A stretch of 64,000 nucleotides of DNA from JAUXEH01 sp965533275 (GTDB lineage Bacteria; Acidobacteriota; Aminicenantia; Aminicenantales; Aminicenantaceae), in contig CBESWG010000008.1 of assembly GCA_965533275.1 (NCBI GenBank), positions 1-64,000 of the forward strand. Reading direction: 5' to 3'. Positions 25,004 to 32,509 of the stretch are shown here, piece by piece. A model generated the notes under the pieces. It was not told where the DNA came from. It was given only the letters and a program-made list of their open reading frames with translations, and did not search any database. The position numbers and the translations under genes were made by a program. How positions within the stretch are numbered: position 1 is the first letter of the stretch; every line of letters begins with the position of its first letter.

Positions 25004-26064
25004 ACACTCCTACCCTCATTGTTATCTTCGCCCTCATCTTCCTGGCCCTGTTCACCATAGGCATCTTCATCTTCATCGTCTTGTCCAGGATCATCCGGCA
25101 GAAGCGAGAGCGGAGGATCGAGGAGGTCTCAGACCGGATGCAAACAGAGATCCTCGACGCGATGAGCGCGGACGACGATGGGCTGGCACGGGGTGTGGCG
25201 AGGAGATACGCGGCCTATCCCAAGGCCCTCACGGGGGTCTTGGTGGAATACATGAGGACCATCACCGGACCGGAACGGGAGCGGCTGAACCTGATATACG
25301 ATTTGGCCCTCAAGGCCAGGCTCGCGCGGGATCTCATGTCCCGCTTCACCTACATCCGGCTGCGGGCCATCCGGCCCTTTGTCATGTTTGCCCAGGAGGA
25401 CGATTTTGACACCATCATCGGGCTGACCCGGGACAGGCCGGCCGTCCGTCTGGCCGTCATCGACGCTCTCTCCAGCGTCACCCGCCCCTTTGTGATCCCG
25501 CGCCTCTTCCAGGCTTTTGCCGAGAGCGGCGATGTGGAGCTCCAGGCCTATATGAACGTGATGTACAGCCTGGGCGACAAGATCGAGGAACAGTTGGGAC
25601 TCCACCTGGCCCCCCGGCTCCCAGTCCCAAAGCTGGGGATCCTGATCGAGCTGGTGGGCCACCTCCCCCTTCCGCGCCTCTTTCGCCACATCCTGGCTTT
25701 TGCCGATCATTCAGAGGTGGAGATCCGGATCCGCGCGGCCCGCTGCCTGGGGCTCCTCAACATCCCGGTCAAGGAGGTCAAGGAGGCGCTCCTGAACATG
25801 ACCGAGGACCAAGCATGGGAGGTCCAGGCCCAGGCCCTCAAGAGCCTGGGAAAGCTCCGGATCGAGACGGCCCAGGCCACCCTCAAGAACGCCCTCTTCT
25901 CGCCGCACTGGCACTGCCGCCGCAACGCCGGCTTTGCGCTGGCCAACCTGGGTGAGAGGGGGATCGGCCAGCTGGAGAAGACCGCCGCCCAATCCCAGGA
26001 CACCTATGCCTCGGAGATGGCGCGCATGGTACTGGAGGAGATCACCTACTTCCAGACCGAATGA
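25000..26064 (+). CDS. Membrane-anchored HEAT-repeat protein
   Basis: A single N-terminal transmembrane helix (LIVIFALIFLALFTIGIFIF) is followed by a basic stretch (RQKRERR) and about 300 residues of alpha-helical repeats of HEAT type (VEIRIRAARCLGLLNIP, AWEVQAQALKSLGKLRIE, HCRRNAGFALANLGERG). The basic residues after the helix predict that the repeats lie in the cytoplasm. HEAT arrays are protein-binding scaffolds, so it could link the upstream receiver protein to the downstream glycosyltransferase (inference). No ribosome site is visible before the ATG, consistent with coupling through the ATGA overlap. Confidence 0.85.
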   Translation: MNTPTLIVIFALIFLALFTIGIFIFIVLSRIIRQKRERRIEEVSDRMQTEILDAMSADDDGLARGVARRYAAYPKALTGVLVEYMRTITGPERERLNLIYDLALKARLARDLMSRFTYIRLRAIRPFVMFAQEDDFDTIIGLTRDRPAVRLAVIDALSSVTRPFVIPRLFQAFAESGDVELQAYMNVMYSLGDKIEEQLGLHLAPRLPVPKLGILIELVGHLPLPRLFRHILAFADHSEVEIRIRAARCLGLLNIPVKEVKEALLNMTEDQAWEVQAQALKSLGKLRIETAQATLKNALFSPHWHCRRNAGFALANLGERGIGQLEKTAAQSQDTYASEMARMVLEEITYFQTE

Positions 26065-27479
26065 CAGGCCTGAGCATGGATACAGTATTCAACATCATCA
26101 CCTCCGTGATCCTGGTCTATTTCTTCCTGCTCAACGCGTTCTACATCCTGTTCACGCTGCTGTCCATGATCGGGATCTACCAGCACAAGAACTTGACTGC
26201 CTATGTGATCTACGAAAAGCTCTTCCACCTCCCACAGGTAAAACCCATATCCATCATCGCGCCGGTCTTCAACGAGGAAAATACCGTGCTCGACAGCCTG
26301 AAATCTCTGTTCTCCATTCAGTACCCGCAGTTCGAGGTCATCGTGGTCAACGATGGCTCCACAGACGCCACACTGGAGAGGCTCATCGAAACCTACGATC
26401 TGCGGAAGACCAACCGCGTGTTCCGGAGGGTGGCAGAATCCAAGCCGGTTAGGAACATCTATGCCTCCTTGGCCGAACCCCGTCTGGTGGTGGTGGACAA
26501 GGAGAACGGGCGTAAGGCCGATGCCATGAACGCCGGGCTGAACGTGGCCCGCTATCCCCTGTTCTGCGCCATCGACGGAGATTCGCTCCTGGAGAAGGAG
26601 GCCCTCCTCAAGATGGTCCGCCCCTTCCTGGAGGACCCGGAGAAGACGGTGGCGGCCGGGGGGGTCATCCGCCTCAGCAACGGATGCCGGGTCAGGGACG
26701 GCCAGGTCTTCTCGGTGGGGCTGCCCAAGAATCCACTGGCCCGTTTCCAGATCGTCGAATACTTCCGGGCCTTCCTGGGCGGCCGCCTGGGCATGAGCAT
26801 GCTCAACAGCATGCTGATCATCTCGGGCGCGTTCGGTCTTTTCCGCAAGGACATCGCCCTCGCCTGCGGAGGGTACCGATCGGCTACCATCGGAGAAGAC
26901 CTGGATCTCGTCATCCGCATGAAGAAATACCTGTACGACCACAAGATCCCCTTCCGCATGCCCTTCATCCCCGATCCCATCTGCTGGACTGAGGCCCCCG
27001 AGACGTTCCGCAGCCTGGTCAACCAGCGGAACCGCTGGCACCGGGGCCTCATCGATGTCATCTCGAACAACCGGAGGATGGTATTCAATCCCCGCTACGG
27101 GGTGACCGGGCTCTTCGCCATCCCGTTCTATGTGATCTTCGAGATGTTCGGACCCCTGGTGGAGGTCACCGGTTATGTCCTCTTCGCTGTAAGCCTGGCG
27201 TTGGGGCGGATCGACACCGCATTCGCGATCCTGTTTTTTCTGCTTGCCCTGGTCCTGGGATGCGTGTTGTCCCTGCTTTCGATCCTGCTCGGGGAGTATT
27301 CCCAGCGCAAATACCCCAAACTGAAGGATGTCCTCATCCTGGTCTCCTATGCGGTTCTGGAGAATTTCGTCTACCGCCAGTACTTGGCTTGGGTCCGGTT
27401 CCGGGCCTACTTCGACTACCTGAAAGGGCACGAAACCTGGGGAGAGATGAAGAGGAAGGGATTCGACACCAGAGAATAG
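26061..27479 (+). CDS. Membrane glycosyltransferase, family GT2 (processive-type, PgaC/BcsA-like)
   Basis: The 472-residue protein has an N-terminal membrane helix and about three to four C-terminal ones around a GT-A domain. Key motifs are IIAPVFNEENTVLDSL, VVNDGSTDATLE, the DxD-like AIDGDSLLEK, TIGEDLDLVIRMKK and QRNRWHRG (Q-x-x-R-W). This set is that of processive beta-glycosyltransferases making exopolysaccharide such as poly-N-acetylglucosamine, with UDP-sugar donor. It overlaps the HEAT gene by four bases and converges with the polyprenol-kinase-like gene. No PilZ domain is seen. Confidence 0.9.
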   Translation: MTGLSMDTVFNIITSVILVYFFLLNAFYILFTLLSMIGIYQHKNLTAYVIYEKLFHLPQVKPISIIAPVFNEENTVLDSLKSLFSIQYPQFEVIVVNDGSTDATLERLIETYDLRKTNRVFRRVAESKPVRNIYASLAEPRLVVVDKENGRKADAMNAGLNVARYPLFCAIDGDSLLEKEALLKMVRPFLEDPEKTVAAGGVIRLSNGCRVRDGQVFSVGLPKNPLARFQIVEYFRAFLGGRLGMSMLNSMLIISGAFGLFRKDIALACGGYRSATIGEDLDLVIRMKKYLYDHKIPFRMPFIPDPICWTEAPETFRSLVNQRNRWHRGLIDVISNNRRMVFNPRYGVTGLFAIPFYVIFEMFGPLVEVTGYVLFAVSLALGRIDTAFAILFFLLALVLGCVLSLLSILLGEYSQRKYPKLKDVLILVSYAVLENFVYRQYLAWVRFRAYFDYLKGHETWGEMKRKGFDTRE

Positions 27480-27485
27480 GCGCCT

Positions 27486-28217
27486 TTAGAACCCAATCAA
27501 TAACAGCCAGGCCGTCCCAGCCGCCGCCACCTGGATGGTCAGGTTATCCAGGCCGTGCGCGCTGACCGCCTCCACAACCGCTCCCGCCGCCCCGCAGGCC
27601 AGCCCCACACCCAAGGACACAAGGAGTGGTTGGCCACCCGCCCAGACCGCGAGGAATGCGACCAGAGTCCCGGCCACCCACACCGAGGCCGATCCTTCCC
27701 AGCTCCGAGTGGCCGGCACTCCCAGGAGAGAAGGAACGCGGTAGCGGTGCCTGCCCCAGCGTGTGCCCACGGGTTCAGCCAGGGCGTCTCCCCAGCCGCA
27801 GACCAGATAGCCCACCAGCGCCATACGGCCGAACAGAAGGTTGGCCAACACGCCGCCAAGGAGCGTGGTCAGCATGGGGACCAGGATAAAGAACGAGCGG
27901 TGGGGGGAATCCTGTGGGCGGGCCATGGCCTCGTAGAATGGGAAACCAGCCCCTCGCCACAGCGCAAACAGGACACAGACACACACGATGCTGCCGAACA
28001 GAACGACCTCCGGCAGCCCGGCCAGGAGATGGATGAGGCCGGCGGCGGTGAAGACTAAAAAATGGAAGATCTTGCGGGTATAGGAAGTCTGTATCTGTTT
28101 CCGGATGCGCAGCCGTCCGGCCAGGAAAGCCGCCAGCACCGTGTAGGCAAGGAAGGCCGGCCCCAGGGTCAGGATCGTCCTGAGTCCGGGCACTGCGTTG
28201 GTCAGCAACTGAGACAT
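27486..28217 (-). CDS. CTP-dependent polyprenol / phytol / dolichol kinase-like membrane protein
   Basis: About seven hydrophobic helices fill the 243 residues. The conserved pieces are TSYTRKIFHF and the loop CGWGDALAEPVGTRWG with RSWEGSASVW, typical of the SEC59/DGK1/VTE5 family related to CDP-diglyceride synthases. Such enzymes phosphorylate lipid alcohols (phytol, dolichol, diacylglycerol) using CTP. In bacteria a role in lipid-carrier or quinone side-chain salvage is plausible (inference). It is downstream of a small membrane-protein gene by 17 bases and convergent with the GT2 gene. Confidence 0.8.
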   Translation of the reverse strand: MSQLLTNAVPGLRTILTLGPAFLAYTVLAAFLAGRLRIRKQIQTSYTRKIFHFLVFTAAGLIHLLAGLPEVVLFGSIVCVCVLFALWRGAGFPFYEAMARPQDSPHRSFFILVPMLTTLLGGVLANLLFGRMALVGYLVCGWGDALAEPVGTRWGRHRYRVPSLLGVPATRSWEGSASVWVAGTLVAFLAVWAGGQPLLVSLGVGLACGAAGAVVEAVSAHGLDNLTIQVAAAGTAWLLLIGF

Positions 28218-28234
28218 CCAGGCGCACGCGGGCT

Positions 28235-28597
28235 CTATTCAGGCTTGAAGAGCGGTACCGTATCGCGGTTTAAAAGGATCACGAGCGTATAGACGCTGAG
28301 TGCAGTGCCGATGGGAAAGCTGATCAGATTCAGGAAGGCGACGGCCAGCCCCACGATGCGTCCCCACTCCCGGTGATTAAAGATGCCGAATCCGGCGATC
28401 AGTTCCGGCAGCGTCAAAATCCCGAAAAACAGGCCCATCCCGATGGCAAGGCTGCGTAGGATGACAGGCGCCTCGGGTCCCATGTCCGGGATGAATGAGA
28501 TCCCGAACAGCACCGCGAACAGAAAAAATGTAAACAGAAGCCCCAAGGCACCATAGATGATCCAGAGCACTGCAACGGCTTTGACATGTCCTTCCAT
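28235..28597 (-). CDS. Small four-helix membrane protein of unknown function
   Basis: The 120-residue protein has four hydrophobic segments (AVLWIIYGALGLLFTFFLF, LAIGMGLFFGILTLPELIAG, IVGLAVAFLNLISFPIG, ALSVYTLVILL), with a conserved-looking GIFNHREWGR loop. Similar small proteins are widespread in Acidobacteria-like genomes without assigned function. GAGGAG lies about eight bases before the ATG at 28597, which is preferred over a TTG at 28603. It probably shares an operon with the polyprenol-kinase-like gene. Confidence 0.75.
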   Translation of the reverse strand: MEGHVKAVAVLWIIYGALGLLFTFFLFAVLFGISFIPDMGPEAPVILRSLAIGMGLFFGILTLPELIAGFGIFNHREWGRIVGLAVAFLNLISFPIGTALSVYTLVILLNRDTVPLFKPE

Positions 28598-28825
28598 GGC
28601 CAATCTCCTCTATACTTGCTGGATGTACACTCCCCTCACGGCTCCATTTTAGCCGTTCCCGGGGATATCTGCAATCGTGCCGCCCATGTCATCCTGGGGG
28701 GCCCCACGCCCGCCACGCCCGCCACACCCGCTGGCAGCCGGAGCAGCCAGCAGAATCCGAGGTCGTACTGCCGTCTGGCCAGCTGGCCCGGCATGCAGTC
28801 TACGGAAGGTTTTCGGAAGAACGGG
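28598..28825. other. Intergenic region with a small GC-rich tandem repeat
   Basis: Around 28706-28729 the unit CGCCCGCCA occurs about three times with small changes. No gene is convincing on either strand, and there is no hairpin with a T-run for the exporter gene upstream. Confidence 0.4.
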
Positions 28826-29542
28826 CTACAACCCGAGGAACTGGACACTCAAGCCGGAGAAGAGGATCATGGCGCCTGCCAGGGCATGGGCATACCGCTC
28901 CAGCTTGCCCAGCCTGACAAAACTGATCCCCCAGGCTGAGAGGGCGATGATGGTCAGCATGGTGGCGATGGTGACCACACCGAAGGCCGCGGCCACCAGG
29001 ATGACTCCTGAAGTGTTGTGTTTGGCGGCCGGGTACATGATCATGGGGATGAGTGGTTCACAGGGCCCGAAAACAAAGATGGCGAAGAGGACCCAGGGAG
29101 TCAGGCTGGTCTTCTTGGCCTCGTGGTTGTGCAAATGGGCATGCTCCTGGACGTGACCATGGCTGTGATCATGTTTTTCCCCATCGGAATGGAAGTGTGC
29201 GTGAGAGTGTGGTTTATTCTTGATGGCCCGCCGAAGCCCCCAGAGGAAGTAGGCGAATCCGAAGCCGATGAGAAGCCAGGCGGCCACGCCCCCCCGAAAG
29301 GCCTCGATGTTCTCGAGTTTGAAGACAGCCACACCCAGGGCAATGCCCATGAGGCCCAGGGCCACGGAACTCAAAACATGGCCGAGGCCGCAGAGAAAGG
29401 ACACGAACAGCGTCTTGGACAGGCTCCAGTTACGAGCCCGGCTGATCACAATGAAGGGCAGGTAGTGGTCCGGTCCCAGCAGCGTATGCACAAATCCGAT
29501 GCTTGCGGCAGTGCCGGCGATAACCAGGATCTCTTGATTCAT
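28826..29542 (-). CDS. TauE/SafE or NicO-like membrane exporter with His-rich loop (probable nickel/cobalt or similar metal efflux)
   Basis: Six to seven hydrophobic helices make up the 238 residues. The first contains SIGFVHTLLGPDHYLPF, which resembles the H-x-L-G-P-D-H motif of NicO/UreH-type permeases. Between helices three and four lies a His-rich loop (HSHAHFHSDGEKHDHSHGHV and onwards), as in RcnA and other nickel/cobalt exporters. The later helices include FGPCEPLIPMIMYPAA. Metal export is therefore likely but the ion is not proven. GAGGTG precedes the ATG. The gene starts 19 bases after a tRNA gene on the same strand. Confidence 0.75.
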   Translation of the reverse strand: MNQEILVIAGTAASIGFVHTLLGPDHYLPFIVISRARNWSLSKTLFVSFLCGLGHVLSSVALGLMGIALGVAVFKLENIEAFRGGVAAWLLIGFGFAYFLWGLRRAIKNKPHSHAHFHSDGEKHDHSHGHVQEHAHLHNHEAKKTSLTPWVLFAIFVFGPCEPLIPMIMYPAAKHNTSGVILVAAAFGVVTIATMLTIIALSAWGISFVRLGKLERYAHALAGAMILFSGLSVQFLGL

Positions 29543-29561
29543 CCTCTCACCTCGTAGAAAG

Positions 29562-29637
29562 TGGTGGACGGTAGGGGACTCGAACCCCCGGCCTCAGCAT
29601 TGCGAACGCTGCGCTCTCCCAACTGAGCTAACCGCCC
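29562..29637 (-). tRNA. tRNA-Ala, anticodon CGC
   Basis: On the minus strand a full cloverleaf reads from GGGCGGT (29637-29631) to an encoded CCA end (29564-29562). The anticodon stem-loop has loop TTCGCAA with anticodon CGC, reading GCG codons. The T arm has TTCGAGT. The acceptor stem contains the G3-U70 pair that identifies alanine tRNAs. Confidence 0.96.
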
Positions 29638-29777
29638 ACCCACGACTATTTGGGCCGAATACAAGAATGTACCATTTTTCCCGCAATTTTTCCAGTCATT
29701 CGGCGACAGCCATGCCCGGGGGAGTAGGCTGGTTTTTCATTGGTAAAGGAGGAGGCTACGAGAGCAAGACCGGCCCT

Positions 29778-30416
29778 CTAGAAGCGGGCGATGAGGCCGA
29801 GAGTAGCGTTCAGGCTCCGGACCTTGTAGGGATCGGCAAACACGACCATGTACCGTACATCGGCACGGATCCCGAAGTAGGAGTACACCAGGGCATTGAC
29901 GCCGGCTCCCCCCTGGACCAGGATGTCGAGCCGGTCATTTTCCGGGGGGGCATTCATGATGACCTCATACCCCATGCTGGTTGTGTACGTCTCGTCCAGG
30001 GCCGGGATCCGGTCGATGCCGGCTCCCAACAAAACATAGGGAGATATCCGCCCCTTGAGTGGCTCCAGCAGGAAATTGAGTGTGATGCTCAAACGCTTGG
30101 GGGTCTGGATCGTGAGGGTATCCCCGTCGGAGGGATCGGTCAGCGTGACCTCGGTCCGCCCGGTAACCCGCATATCATACTCGAGCCCGAGCCAGCGTGT
30201 GAAGAAATACGCAAAGGATCCCCCGAAATTGCTCGGCGAATGAGCGGGCATGACCGGGAAATGATTGTAGCCAGACTGGAAGTCCTCCACAGCACCATAC
30301 TCAAGGTGATGGTTGATGCCGTAGAAGAGCGTGAACTGAACCTTCCCGGGCTGGGCCTGCAGCGCGGCCGGCATGGTGATGATCAAAACGAAAAATATCA
30401 GAACTGTCTTTTTCAT
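29778..30416 (-). CDS. Secreted outer-membrane beta-barrel protein
   Basis: A signal peptide (MKKTVLIFFVLIITMPAALQ) is followed by strands with alternating aromatic residues (VQFTLFYGINHHLEYG, SFAYFFTRWLGLEYDMRVTG, ISPYVLLGAGIDR) and a C-terminal Phe after GLIAR. It is 212 residues and probably an eight- to ten-stranded barrel of the OmpW/OprF-like type; no closer family is recognised. The ATG at 30416 is ten bases after the stop of the secreted propeller gene, so the two form an operon. Confidence 0.8.
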   Translation of the reverse strand: MKKTVLIFFVLIITMPAALQAQPGKVQFTLFYGINHHLEYGAVEDFQSGYNHFPVMPAHSPSNFGGSFAYFFTRWLGLEYDMRVTGRTEVTLTDPSDGDTLTIQTPKRLSITLNFLLEPLKGRISPYVLLGAGIDRIPALDETYTTSMGYEVIMNAPPENDRLDILVQGGAGVNALVYSYFGIRADVRYMVVFADPYKVRSLNATLGLIARF

Positions 30417-30426
30417 GGATCTGTCT

Positions 30427-31938
30427 CTACCTGCGCAGCAGATTTTTCTTTGCCGTGCATACATCTCGGATGATTCCCATCGGTGACAAGCTCGGATGGA
30501 ACGTGATTTCCACATCTCCGACCTCCGAGGCGGTAAAGTCCACCATGGTCGCGACAGGCAGCGTGCCCTGATCCTTGAGGGGATACCGCTCGAGCTCGCG
30601 CAGGAGGTCACAGTTGGGGATGCGGCCTTCGGGGTTCAACCGCAGCACAAGGAGGTCATTCTCCTGTGGGCCCAGGCGGCTCGTGTTTCCCACCACAATG
30701 ATCTCATCCCTCTCGGCAATGGCCACGGCTGCACCTCGTTCCTGCGAGATCTCGCCGTCCACATCGCCGGCGCCGAAGACCTGCATCCAGTCGATATGGC
30801 CGGTATCCGCGAACTGGATGAGCAGGAGGTCCTGATCCCCGTCCAGCTCCTGTGTCCCCACAGCCAGAAATTTTTTTTCGCTTCTCTGGATGAGATGTGT
30901 GATGCACTCATTGGATGCGTTGCCAAAGATCCTCTGGAAAACGACGCTCCCCTCTTCACTCAACTTGAAAAGCAAAATGTCGCAGTGGGGCTCCTGCCCC
31001 TCTTCCGGCTCCGGCTCGGTCGAGCCCACGATCCAGGCTCCTCCGTCAGAGCTCAGGGCCATGCTGGTTGCCTTGTCATTGTCTCGCCCGCACAGCTGCT
31101 GCCACAGAGGGGATCCCTCCGGATTCAGGCGCAGCGCCCAGATCCGGGACGCCGGAAGACTCTCAACTTCTCCTGCTGCTTCTCCCTCCGGGGAATCGGG
31201 CTCGGGCTGGAATGACGAAGCATATCCCACCACCATATACCCTCCGTCAGGGGTTTGCCGGACCAGATGGGCCGTATCCTTCCCCTCTCCTCCGAAGGCT
31301 CTCTGCCAAGTGACCTGCCCCGCAGAATCGAGCTTCAGAACCCAGACATCGTGCCCTCCCATGCCGAACGATGAGGTCGATCCCACCGCGATGTATCCAC
31401 CATCATCCGTGGGCTCGACGGACAACACTGTTTCCACCGAGTCCCGGTCATCGTTTCCCAGAAACCGCTGCCACTCGATCTGTAAGTCCGAGGAAAGCTT
31501 CAGGAGAAAAGCGCATTTGTAGTCCGTGATCAAGCTCCCCTCGGACCAGCCCGTCTCCATATGACCGGCTAGGATGTAGCCTCCGTCCACAGTCGGTTGA
31601 AGCGACCGCATCCACTCCAGAATCCTGGAATCGGGGGGGACTCCTGCCTTTTGAGAGCCAAGGCTGTATTTTTCTACCGCGGTCCCGTCACCGGATATCT
31701 CCATGAACCAGGATCTGTATTCCAGTTCAGTTTCATCCGGAACGACGTCTCCATAGGAATATGTAGTGAAGATGCTCTTGGTGAAGCCCGTGAGGACCAG
31801 CTTTCCCTCTGAGTTGAACAGCACGGCCATCGGTGCCTCTTCCGAACCGCTGCCGTACGCCTTGGCCCACTGGGCCCCGGCCGGGACGGCAAGGACCAGG
31901 AACAGCAGGAGCGACGCTACGATGAAAGCCTTTCTCAT
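30427..31938 (-). CDS. Secreted beta-propeller-like protein with repeated W-x-R-x-F-G...D-G-G-Y-x-x-x-G units
   Basis: After a signal peptide (IVASLLLFLVLAVPAGAQ) the 503-residue protein repeats a unit of about 50-60 residues: IEWQRFLGNDDRD, then DGGYIAVGSTSSFGMGGHD and VWVLKLDSAGQ; the unit recurs six to seven times with decay. This is the pattern of Kelch/NHL-like secreted repeat proteins annotated only as hypothetical or cell-surface proteins. The last about 80 residues are a separate beta-rich piece. It could bind a polymer or protein partner. AAGGAGT precedes the ATG. It is cotranscribed with the barrel gene that follows. Confidence 0.72.
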   Translation of the reverse strand: MRKAFIVASLLLFLVLAVPAGAQWAKAYGSGSEEAPMAVLFNSEGKLVLTGFTKSIFTTYSYGDVVPDETELEYRSWFMEISGDGTAVEKYSLGSQKAGVPPDSRILEWMRSLQPTVDGGYILAGHMETGWSEGSLITDYKCAFLLKLSSDLQIEWQRFLGNDDRDSVETVLSVEPTDDGGYIAVGSTSSFGMGGHDVWVLKLDSAGQVTWQRAFGGEGKDTAHLVRQTPDGGYMVVGYASSFQPEPDSPEGEAAGEVESLPASRIWALRLNPEGSPLWQQLCGRDNDKATSMALSSDGGAWIVGSTEPEPEEGQEPHCDILLFKLSEEGSVVFQRIFGNASNECITHLIQRSEKKFLAVGTQELDGDQDLLLIQFADTGHIDWMQVFGAGDVDGEISQERGAAVAIAERDEIIVVGNTSRLGPQENDLLVLRLNPEGRIPNCDLLRELERYPLKDQGTLPVATMVDFTASEVGDVEITFHPSLSPMGIIRDVCTAKKNLLRR

Positions 31939-32004
31939 TTAAGACTCCTTAAGCCCCTATACTTAACAGATTCCAGGCAAAAATGCACGGCTTTGCTTCA
32001 TATT

Positions 32005-32484
32005 CTATCCTCCCAGTTTCATCCGGAGCCGGAAATACGGAATCAGGGCCAGGATGATCAGGAAGAGTGCGTAAAAATAGGCCGGATTGAATCCTTTCTC
32101 TACTCCATGAGCCAGGTAGATGATGGTGCGCTGAGCGTGGATGAAGATGAGCTGCACAAAGATATTGGAGAGGAATGCCGCTTCCTGCAGGAGCGAACCC
32201 TTTGGCCTCAGTCCCTCTTTGCGATTGGCGATCTTGTGAGAGGCCCAGAGGCACACCACGAATAAGCCTGTCTGCAGCAGGGGAGAAATAAAGAAAAACA
32301 GGGACCTTGCCCCCATCAGCCGTGGCCGTCCCAGGAAGTCGATCATACGAGGGACGGAGGAGGGCAGGTCAGGATAGGCAACGATCGACATCACCCAGGA
32401 GGCCACCAGCAGGATGCAGTTGCACACCAGCAGGAGGCCGACCGCCTTCTCCTGCAGGAGACTCTCCAGGGCTATACGCCGCAT
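32005..32484 (-). CDS. DUF1648/SdpI-like membrane protein
   Basis: Four hydrophobic helices and the motif AYPDLPSSVPRMIDFLGRP after the first helix are reminiscent of the DUF1648 segment (Y-P-x-L-P-x-x-I-P) found in SdpI immunity-like proteins. It has 159 residues. The ATG at 32484 lies 25 bases after the stop of the large BNR protein gene and has no clear ribosome site. The function is unknown; the similarity is partial. Confidence 0.6.
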   Translation of the reverse strand: MRRIALESLLQEKAVGLLLVCNCILLVASWVMSIVAYPDLPSSVPRMIDFLGRPRLMGARSLFFFISPLLQTGLFVVCLWASHKIANRKEGLRPKGSLLQEAAFLSNIFVQLIFIHAQRTIIYLAHGVEKGFNPAYFYALFLIILALIPYFRLRMKLGG

Positions 32485-32509
32485 CGAAAACGTGCTCGCT
32501 GGGCCGCGC

